Shown here piece after piece: positions 1-5,342 of a stretch of 8,713 nt of DNA. Location of the stretch: NCBI GenBank assembly GCA_964429465.1, contig CAYSCA010000138.1, positions 1 to 8,713 on the forward strand, read 5' to 3'. How positions within the stretch are numbered: the stretch's first letter is position 1; every line of letters begins with the position of its first letter. The notes below the pieces were generated by a model. The model ran no database searches, was not told the DNA's origin, and saw nothing but the letters and a program-made list of their open reading frames with translations. Source of the stretch: Ferrovibrio sp964429465. Lineage in GTDB: Bacteria; Pseudomonadota; Alphaproteobacteria; Ferrovibrionales; Ferrovibrionaceae. The translations under genes and the position numbers were made by a program.

Positions 1-90
1 TACGGCATGGAAATCAGCCCTGCCTACTGCGACGTGGCAGTAACCCGATGGGAAACCCTGACGGGCAAGAAGGCACAACTAGCTAACTAG
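1..90 (+). CDS. DNA methyltransferase, C-terminal end only (partial)
   Basis: Frame 1 is open from the window edge to a TAG at 88-90 and encodes 29 residues. They include YGMEISPAYCDVAVTRWETL followed by TGKKAQLAN. This matches the characteristic last segment of phage and prophage site-specific DNA methyltransferases (N6-adenine/N4-cytosine class, often fused to or beside a ParB-like nuclease domain), in which a G-x-E-x-x-P-x-Y-C/A motif is followed by a W-E-x-x-T-G-K-x-A tail. Such enzymes transfer a methyl group from S-adenosylmethionine to DNA and in phages often protect against host restriction. The catalytic DPPY-type motif lies upstream of the window, so target base and activity cannot be judged. 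The gene ends 21 bp before the terminase small subunit, a common neighbour for such genes, and is probably co-transcribed with it. Confidence 0.8.
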   Translation, partial: YGMEISPAYCDVAVTRWETLTGKKAQLAN

Positions 91-111
91 CAACAGCACG
101 AGCGAGACTGT

Positions 112-792
112 GTGGCAAATAACACCGGAACAGTGGAGCGGCTAGAGCTTCACAACAAAGCATTGCTTATTCAGAGCGCGCAATCCAAACTCCGCGACGG
201 GCGCCGACTAACTAAGCAAGAAATCAAAGCGGTTGAAGATGCGGACAATGCTAAGAAACGCGAGCACGACCTTCCCTTCATGCGGCGAATGCCCAAGGGC
301 GAATACATCGAGCGATTTGGAGGGAGCAGCAAGGTCTATATCGAGTGGTCTAGAAGGTGGGGATTCCCCTGGCCAGATGGAGAAAAACACGTCAACGCGC
401 TTGAGATACTTTGCTGGTATCGAGAGCATGTCGCCAATGGTTCTGAATCAGCGACCGTTGATCCAGATGATCATTCGGCACGGCTGAAACGAGCGCAGGC
501 CGATAGGGAGGAGTTGAGACTAGCACGCGACCGAGCGGAGTTGCTTCACGTCAGTGAAGTCGAAGAAGACTTTCGGCTATGGGCTGGAAAAATCGCCGAA
601 GCGATCGACGCACTAGGGGCAATCAGCAAAGATGCCCAGCAGGTGATGCTAGATGCTCTGGACGGCGTAATGCAGGAGTTTGGTATTGCTGACGAAGAAA
701 CAGAAACGCCGCAAAGTAGGAGTGGCACGGACACAAGCGCGAACGGTGCTGGTGAAAGAAAGTCGCCCCACCGTAGAAATCGGAGTGCGTGA
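112..792 (+). CDS. Phage terminase small subunit
   Basis: This 226-residue protein is probably the DNA-recognition subunit of the packaging terminase, which binds the packaging site and recruits the large subunit. Residues about 58-108, with the aromatic run WSRRWGFPWPDG near 79-90, look like a compact helix-turn-helix or winged-helix DNA-binding region. Residues about 123-147 (ARLKRAQADREELRLARDRA) form a charged helix of the kind seen in Nu1-type small subunits, where such a helix mediates oligomerisation. Residues about 150-192 are further helical. The tail from about 195 is polar, Ser/Thr/Arg-rich and probably disordered. The start is GTG at 112. The next in-frame ATG is residue 57 and would remove part of the protein. 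No strong Shine-Dalgarno is visible, only a weak purine run GAGCGAG. The 3' end overlaps the large subunit by about 107 bp. The call rests on helix pattern and position, not a diagnostic catalytic motif. Confidence 0.75.
   Translation: MANNTGTVERLELHNKALLIQSAQSKLRDGRRLTKQEIKAVEDADNAKKREHDLPFMRRMPKGEYIERFGGSSKVYIEWSRRWGFPWPDGEKHVNALEILCWYREHVANGSESATVDPDDHSARLKRAQADREELRLARDRAELLHVSEVEEDFRLWAGKIAEAIDALGAISKDAQQVMLDALDGVMQEFGIADEETETPQSRSGTDTSANGAGERKSPHRRNRSA
674..678 (+). promoter_or_regulatory. Ribosome binding site that places the terminase large subunit start
   Basis: AGGAG lies inside the small-subunit gene, 7 nt before TTG at 686 in the large-subunit frame. The other TTG in that frame, at 680, is only 1 nt from this site. 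The spacing therefore favours 686 as the true start. GTG at 722 and 785 have no comparable site at normal distance. Confidence 0.55.
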
Positions 793-2755
793 ATTTGCAG
801 AGCGATACGTCCGACTGCCACGCACAAGCCCCTTTGGTAATGTGCCGTTTCGCTGCAGTCGGCAACCGTTCAGCTCGCTACTCTTCAATGAGATGGATTG
901 TGGCCGATGGAACACGTTTCTCGTTTCTGGGCCGTCGCAATCAGGAAAGACTCTGTCCGCATTTGTGATCCCTACGCTCAGGGACGTGATAGCGCTCCGA
1001 CTGAATACGATCATCGGTTTTCCCGCTGCGGATATGGCGAGTGACAAATGGGACACAGACTTCCGCCCTACGTTTGAGGCATCGCCGAGACTAGAAGGCT
1101 TGCTTCCCAAATCCGGTCCAGGTTCCAAAGGGGGGCGCATCAGGGACCGCATCACCTTGGGCAACGGTATCGACCTCAAGATCATGACCAAAGGCGGTGA
1201 CGATACCGCCAAAGCCGGCTACACGTCGCCTCGCGTACGAGTGACGGAAGCCGCGGCCTGGTCGCAATCGAGCGAAACGAGCGTGGAAGCGAACCCGCTC
1301 CGTCAGCTCAAAGCTCGGATGAAAGCTTTCAAGCGCAATGATCCTCGGCGCTGCCTGTTTGTAGAAGGCACGCTAACTAACGAAGAGGAATTGCCTTGGT
1401 CTGCACGTGGCGATGATGCGGACGAACGAATGATTAGCTCGCGGTCTAGAATCTTATCGCCATGCCCCTACTGCAGGGCCTGGATTGCCCCCGCTCGCGA
1501 ACACCTGATTGGTTGGCAGCAAGCTCAGAGCGAGGATGAGGCGGCTAATGAGGCTCGGTGGATGTGCCCGGAATGCTTGGGGCCAATTGACAACGAGCAA
1601 CGAAAGGCTGCAGTGGCCGAGTGCCGTTTGGTGCATTATGGCCAGTCCGTCAACGAGCATGGTGATGTTGTCGGCGAACCGCCTCCGACTTCTACGCTGT
1701 GGTTTCACTGGACTGGGTGGGACAACTTGCTCCGTGATATCGCCGATTTCGCAGTTGCAGAATGGGAGGCCTCGCAGGTAGAAGAGGGCACGGAAGAGGC
1801 GGAGAATGCTGAAAAGGAGCTTTGTCAGTTTGACTTCTCGGTTCCGTATAAGTCGAAGCTCGCAGAGCATGAGCCACTGAAAGCCGCTCATATTCGCAAG
1901 AAAACCGACTTCTGGCCGCGAAGCACATTGCCGCCGGACACCATCAAGCTAACCATCGGTTGTGATTTGGGAGACTGGACCGGTTGGTGGTTTGCCATTG
2001 CGTGGCGCGAGTGCGGCCAACTCTACGTGCCGGCTTATGGTGCCTTTGATGTCAAGCGCAACCGAGATGATGATCTCTCAATTCGGATGCAAGCTTCGAT
2101 CCATGACTTCATCGAGTCAGTTTGTGAGGTGGGCTTTCCAGTCGAGGGGGACGGAGGATTTTGGCTGCCGGATGCTGTGTGGTTCGACATTGGCTATCGG
2201 CCCGACGATGTGGCGGCTGCCATTCGCACCCACGGCAAGTTTTTTAATAACCGTTACCAAGGGTGCCGAGGCCGTGGGGCGTCGGTCAAAAATCGCGCCG
2301 GCGGGCCTGGCCAGCAGTATCTCCACCCGAAGCGAGTATCAACGGCAAAGCCGCGAAGTGGCAACAACTGGTACATGGAGCCGAACTACGAACGGAAGAT
2401 TCCCGAGATTACGTTTAACGCTGACTACTGGAAGCTGTACTTAGACTCGCGTCTACGCACAGAGCATGGCAAGAAAGGCTCCTTGTCTTTCTACCGTGCC
2501 GACACGAAGAACGAGCACGCCAAGGTTTCTAATCACCTCGCCAACGAGCAGTTCATCAAGCGATGGGAACCTGGCAAAGGGGTGATCACGGAATGGTCGC
2601 TTAAAGGGGACAACCACTGGAAGGATGCAGCGGCAATGGCCTGTGCGGCTGGTGATGCGTCGGGTTTTCGGTTGATCGACTGTGAGGAACCGGAACAAGA
2701 GCGGGACGTGGCCGAAGAGGTGAATTTTTACGCCCAACTGTTAGGGAAAGCATGA
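686..2755 (+). CDS. Phage terminase large subunit, lambda gpA-like (packaging ATPase and nuclease)
   Basis: The protein is about 689 residues; positions below count from the TTG at 680. It is the DNA-packaging motor, coupling ATP hydrolysis to DNA translocation through the portal and cutting concatemers. Walker A is GPSQSGKT at 84-91. A Walker B-like strand is VRVTEAAAW at 186-194, with Thr where many ATPases have Asp, followed by the presumed catalytic Glu190. A zinc-ribbon insert has CPYC (262-265) and CPEC (296-299), typical of the gpA family (Pfam Terminase_GpA). The C-terminal RNase H-fold nuclease shows GCDLGDWTGW (Asp429), VWFDIGYRPDD (Asp503) and NHWKDAAA (Asp649), giving three acidic metal-ligand candidates. 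Length fits the family (about 640-700). Recognisable homology begins near residue 35, so the first 33 Lys/Arg-rich residues, encoded in the overlap with the small subunit, are less certain. The TGA stop overlaps the next ATG (ATGA). Confidence 0.93.
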   Translation: MLTKKQKRRKVGVARTQARTVLVKESRPTVEIGVREFAERYVRLPRTSPFGNVPFRCSRQPFSSLLFNEMDCGRWNTFLVSGPSQSGKTLSAFVIPTLRDVIALRLNTIIGFPAADMASDKWDTDFRPTFEASPRLEGLLPKSGPGSKGGRIRDRITLGNGIDLKIMTKGGDDTAKAGYTSPRVRVTEAAAWSQSSETSVEANPLRQLKARMKAFKRNDPRRCLFVEGTLTNEEELPWSARGDDADERMISSRSRILSPCPYCRAWIAPAREHLIGWQQAQSEDEAANEARWMCPECLGPIDNEQRKAAVAECRLVHYGQSVNEHGDVVGEPPPTSTLWFHWTGWDNLLRDIADFAVAEWEASQVEEGTEEAENAEKELCQFDFSVPYKSKLAEHEPLKAAHIRKKTDFWPRSTLPPDTIKLTIGCDLGDWTGWWFAIAWRECGQLYVPAYGAFDVKRNRDDDLSIRMQASIHDFIESVCEVGFPVEGDGGFWLPDAVWFDIGYRPDDVAAAIRTHGKFFNNRYQGCRGRGASVKNRAGGPGQQYLHPKRVSTAKPRSGNNWYMEPNYERKIPEITFNADYWKLYLDSRLRTEHGKKGSLSFYRADTKNEHAKVSNHLANEQFIKRWEPGKGVITEWSLKGDNHWKDAAAMACAAGDASGFRLIDCEEPEQERDVAEEVNFYAQLLGKA

Positions 2756-3069
2756 GTTTCAGGCTGGAAAAAACTGTGTCTGCCGCCTGTCCCGGCTGCG
2801 GGTGTAACGCCACTCGCTTGATCGGTGCAGGCGGAACTCAACCCAATGTATGGGCACGCTTCCAATGTGATTTCTGCGACAAGTCATTCACGATCGGGAC
2901 GAGTCCGAGCGAACCTCGCATGGTAAACGGTGTTGTTTACCGGACAACGGTTTGTCGGTGCCCTAAGTGCGGGGCGAAAAACCCCCCAGTAAAGAGCACC
3001 CAGGGACGCATCCGTTTTCATCGGTGCGACAACTGCGACCAGAGGTTTAAAAGCGTTGAAGAATCATAG
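2752..3069 (+). CDS. Twin zinc-ribbon small protein, function unknown
   Basis: I do not recognise an exact family for this 105-residue protein. It contains two Cys4 clusters: Cys13/16 with Cys39/42 (CPGC and CDFC, 22 residues between pairs) and Cys70/73 with Cys92/95 (CPKC and CDNC, 18 between). Each has the look of a zinc ribbon binding nucleic acid. Extra cysteines are at 18 and 68. The C-P-x-C-G start and 22-residue spacing of the first unit recall phage P2 Ogr and P4 Delta late-gene activators, but those have a C-x4-C second pair rather than C-x2-C, so homology is unproven. Its ATG overlaps the terminase TGA (ATGA), indicating translational coupling. It sits where small packaging or head-joining genes usually lie and is followed by a gap with two inverted repeats. 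It could be a transcription factor, a packaging accessory protein or a structural zinc protein. Confidence 0.7.
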   Translation: MSFRLEKTVSAACPGCGCNATRLIGAGGTQPNVWARFQCDFCDKSFTIGTSPSEPRMVNGVVYRTTVCRCPKCGAKNPPVKSTQGRIRFHRCDNCDQRFKSVEES

Positions 3070-3129
3070 CTTACAGCCGCTGTAAAATCGGCTGGCGCGC
3101 AAGAACTCTGCAGGCTCTATCCTGCACAC
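3070..3129 (+). promoter_or_regulatory. 60-bp intergenic region with two inverted repeats
   Basis: Two dyads lie in this short gap. The first, TTACAGCCGCTGTAA at 3071-3085, has perfect 7-bp arms around one central base. The second, TGCAGG at 3109-3114 and CCTGCA at 3121-3126, has perfect 6-bp arms around a 6-nt spacer and ends 3 nt before the ATG at 3130. TAAAAT at 3083-3088 matches a sigma70 -10 box at 5 of 6 positions and overlaps the first dyad, but no convincing -35 box sits at 16-18 bp. TTGAAG at 3056 is 21 bp away. Neither dyad is followed by a T-run, so intrinsic termination is not indicated. An operator, a regulator-dependent promoter, or an RNA hairpin affecting translation of the next gene are possible. 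The dyads are seen; the function is inference. Confidence 0.35.
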
Positions 3130-3420
3130 ATGAGTGATTCGATGGCACAGCGCATGGCTAGCCTACGTCTCGAAGCTGTGAATGCGTTCGAGCAGGCCGA
3201 CTACGCTACCGCGCTCGCGAAGATAGACGCGATGCGAATCATCTACGACACCACGCCGAATCAAGAAAAGGACGCATACCGCATTGAATGGCGCTCAATT
3301 GAGCAGCTTACGCAGCGGATCGAAAAGCGGCAGCAAGAGGCAATCGGCGCCGGCAAGGTGATGAGCACCAAGATTAGTTACGGGCGAACGACAGGCAGGT
3401 TTAGTTGCAGTGATTGTTAG
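3130..3420 (+). CDS. Small phage head protein, possible gpW-like head-tail connector
   Basis: This 96-residue protein lies between the terminase and portal genes, where lambda and its relatives encode gpW, a small protein that joins head and tail. Residues about 8-35 and 46-70 appear helical, separated by a turn near TTPNQ (41-45). The second helix (WRSIEQLTQRIEKRQQE, 54-70) is charged and heptad-like. The tail from about 75 (STKISYGRTTGRFSCSDC) is polar and ends in two cysteines. gpW itself is 68 residues with a central helix-turn-helix arrangement and a polar tail, so position and shape agree, but I see no diagnostic sequence match. ATG at 3130 has no strong Shine-Dalgarno. In-frame ATGs at 3142 and 3154 are alternative starts. 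The 3' end overlaps the portal start by 11 bp. A helical scaffolding or assembly protein is the main alternative. Confidence 0.5.
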   Translation: MSDSMAQRMASLRLEAVNAFEQADYATALAKIDAMRIIYDTTPNQEKDAYRIEWRSIEQLTQRIEKRQQEAIGAGKVMSTKISYGRTTGRFSCSDC

Positions 3421-4756
3421 CAAGCGGACACGCAGAAAGCTGGCGCAGCGCAGGGAACGGCGGGCAAATAAGCCGCCAGTTCACCGGAGCATCTTGCAAA
3501 AGCGCGCATCGACAGCCGGAGAGCAGATCGCGATGCGCCGGTTTGAAACGGGGTTTAATCGCCTCAATCGCCATCACTGGCGCGGTGCCTCCAGTACATC
3601 AATCAATGTGGACCTGGAAGGCTTGCCGGAAATGATGGCTCGNNNNNNNNNNNNNNNNNNNNNNNNNNNNNNNNNNNNNNNNNNNNNNNNNNNNNNNNNN
3701 NNNNNNNNNNNNNNNNNNNNNNNNNNNNNNNNNNNNNNNNNNCCGGTCAAGTTTGGCTGGTCGACGATTCATCCGCGCCGACTACAGAACCCGGTTGGTT
3801 CGCCGTACGCGCCGAACATGCTTTACGGCATAGAGGTTGATGAGCGAACGGGTCGGCCGCAAGGCTATCATGTCGCATCATACAAGGGATACGCGCTGGG
3901 CCACGGTGCCGTTGAGACTAAGCGACTACCAGCCAGTGTCGTGCAGCATCGGTTTATTGCCGATGAGCCGGAGCAGCTGACAGGCTACCCCGCGCTTTGG
4001 CCTTGCTTGGACACAATTGCAGACCTGCGCGAATACGATCAATACGTGATGGACTCGGCAAAAAAGATTGCCGCCAACACGCCATTCCTGGAGTCGGCTC
4101 ACCCGGAGATGGTGATTTCCCCCGACCCGCTTCCCCCCGAGGGAATCTGCGTTGAACTAGGACAGGCGAACGCTGCGCCGCTCGGCTGGCGGTGGTCTCC
4201 GATTTCGGCAACGCAACCAAGCGCGCAGTACGTGGAGTTTCGGCATGAACGAATTCGCGAGCTAGGGCTTGCCCTCGGCATGCCTCTAATGATGGTGCTC
4301 CTGTCGAGCGCTGAGAGTAATTTTGCATCCGCCCATTACGACGGTGCGGTATATCTGCGCCGCATCAAAGCATTGCAGTCGTGGATTGAGCGACGGACCC
4401 TCAACGAGCTTATCGAGCAGGTAGTAATCGAATTAGTGATTGCTGGCGTCGTGCGTCGCCCTGAGAAGTACGCATTTCGCTGGACCTGGGAAATTCCGCC
4501 TTACGTTAATCCCGAGAAGCAGCGCAAGGCCGATCGCATGGCCGTCGAAGACGGGGCGATGCCCCTAAGCGAATACTGCGCGGGACTGGGGTTTGACTTT
4601 GAGGAAGTTGTTTACGCTCGCCAGCGTGAGGGCGAGATGCTGGCCGAGGCTGGCTTGCCGCCGGTTCCCGTGAACCACGGCAGTGGCAACTTCAATCCAG
4701 AAGAACACACGGACGCAGTTGGAGGCGAGGTAGTGAATGTCACGACCGGCGATTGA
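3410..4756 (+). CDS. Phage portal protein, lambda gpB-like (interrupted by assembly gap)
   Basis: The portal forms the dodecameric ring at one capsid vertex through which DNA enters and to which the neck attaches. After the gap the protein carries gpB-family (Pfam Phage_portal_2) signatures: YGIEVDERTGRPQGYHV, then RLPASVVQHRFIADEPEQL, TGYPALWPCLDTIADLREYD and SAKKIAANTPF. Further on are the crown and wing region (MPLMMVLLSSAESNFASAHYDGAVYL) and the WTWEIPPYVNPEKQRKADR segment. The N-terminal 77 residues are Arg-rich and end at NVDLEGLPEMMA. With the 100 N read in frame, the product is 448 residues, shorter than usual for the family (about 480-530), mainly because residues before GIEVDE are missing. 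The real gap is therefore probably longer than 100 bp. The start is GTG at 3410, with AGG at 3397-3399 about 10 nt upstream. The other candidate frame in the first 230 bp stops before the gap. The 3' end overlaps the protease by 20 bp. Confidence 0.9.
   Translation: MIVSKRTRRKLAQRRERRANKPPVHRSILQKRASTAGEQIAMRRFETGFNRLNRHHWRGASSTSINVDLEGLPEMMAXXXXXXXXXXXXXXXXXXXXXXXXXXXXXXXXXXPVKFGWSTIHPRRLQNPVGSPYAPNMLYGIEVDERTGRPQGYHVASYKGYALGHGAVETKRLPASVVQHRFIADEPEQLTGYPALWPCLDTIADLREYDQYVMDSAKKIAANTPFLESAHPEMVISPDPLPPEGICVELGQANAAPLGWRWSPISATQPSAQYVEFRHERIRELGLALGMPLMMVLLSSAESNFASAHYDGAVYLRRIKALQSWIERRTLNELIEQVVIELVIAGVVRRPEKYAFRWTWEIPPYVNPEKQRKADRMAVEDGAMPLSEYCAGLGFDFEEVVYARQREGEMLAEAGLPPVPVNHGSGNFNPEEHTDAVGGEVVNVTTGD
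3643..3742. other. Assembly gap: run of 100 N
   Basis: Exactly 100 undetermined bases, the usual placeholder for a scaffold join of unknown length. It falls inside the portal gene. The frame happens to continue across it, which carries no information if the length is arbitrary. Confidence 0.99.
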
Positions 4757-5342
4757 TAATTCCGCCTGGAACGCCCTGCAAGAACGTGGGATTTATCCAC
4801 GCGGATTGCAGGTGCGCGCCAACAGTGCAAATGAGCAAGAGCGAAGTTTTGTCGCAGTCGCGACCACGGAAGAGCGGGCTCTGATTTACGACTACGAAAC
4901 TTATCAGGTAGTCGAGGAAGTGTTGATTGCGCGTGGCGGCACGTTCCCCGAATCAGTGCCACTATTGGATAGCCACATGCGATGGCAAATCGACGACATT
5001 CTCGGCATGGCTACTAACTTCCGCCAGGAAGGCGACCAGTGGATTGCCAAAGGTGTTGTTGATGACGACGGTGACCGCGCGACTCGCGCGTTTAACAAAA
5101 TCTTACGAGGGTACTTGCGAGCCGTCTCTATCGGCTATCGCGTTCTGGACGCCGCCTACATCCCCGCGGGCAAAACCCAAACTGTCGACGGCCGAGAGTT
5201 TAAGGCCGGTGAATTAACCCTAAAAGTTTCTACGGCGTGGGTGGGGCACGAACTGTCGTTGACCGCGATCCCAGCAGACCGCAGAGCATTGATTCGTTCT
5301 ATGGGCAATGCCGCCCCGATTAACAGGAGCTATTTTCGATGA
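4737..5342 (+). CDS. Prohead protease, HK97 gp4-like (S78-type fold)
   Basis: This 201-residue serine protease probably degrades scaffold and matures the procapsid. The HK97-family signature is complete: PLLDSHMRWQIDDILG at 75-90 supplies the catalytic His80, and GYLRAVSIGYRV at 125-136 supplies the nucleophile Ser131. The following ELSLTAIPADRRA (172-184) is the conserved last strand and loop, with Glu172 a candidate third residue. A substrate-binding region (WIAKGVVDDDGDRATRAFNK) precedes the Ser motif. The protein ends about 18 residues after the PADRRA segment, so it lacks the C-terminal scaffold extension many relatives carry. That type of segment appears at the start of the next gene instead. 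The ATG is preceded by GGAGGCGAGG at 4721-4730. The gene begins within the portal 3' end, and its TGA overlaps the capsid ATG (ATGA), suggesting coupled translation. Confidence 0.92.
   Translation: MSRPAIDNSAWNALQERGIYPRGLQVRANSANEQERSFVAVATTEERALIYDYETYQVVEEVLIARGGTFPESVPLLDSHMRWQIDDILGMATNFRQEGDQWIAKGVVDDDGDRATRAFNKILRGYLRAVSIGYRVLDAAYIPAGKTQTVDGREFKAGELTLKVSTAWVGHELSLTAIPADRRALIRSMGNAAPINRSYFR

Noticed and set aside
649..1212. Long open frame on the - strand (187 codons) opposite the terminase start
   Set aside because: It lies antisense to well-supported terminase motifs including Walker A, its product has no recognisable motif, and there is no start signal. It is a shadow of the coding strand.
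3071..3085. P2-type Ogr binding site
   Set aside because: P2-family sites read TGT-N12-ACA. This dyad has ACA before TGT with only 5 bases between, so it does not match the known element.
3071..3126. Intrinsic terminator after the zinc-ribbon gene
   Set aside because: Both stems are short and neither is followed by a run of T.
3410..4756. Portal gene as a pseudogene because of its short length
   Set aside because: The shortfall coincides with the N run and all sequence outside it is open and conserved, so an assembly gap explains it.
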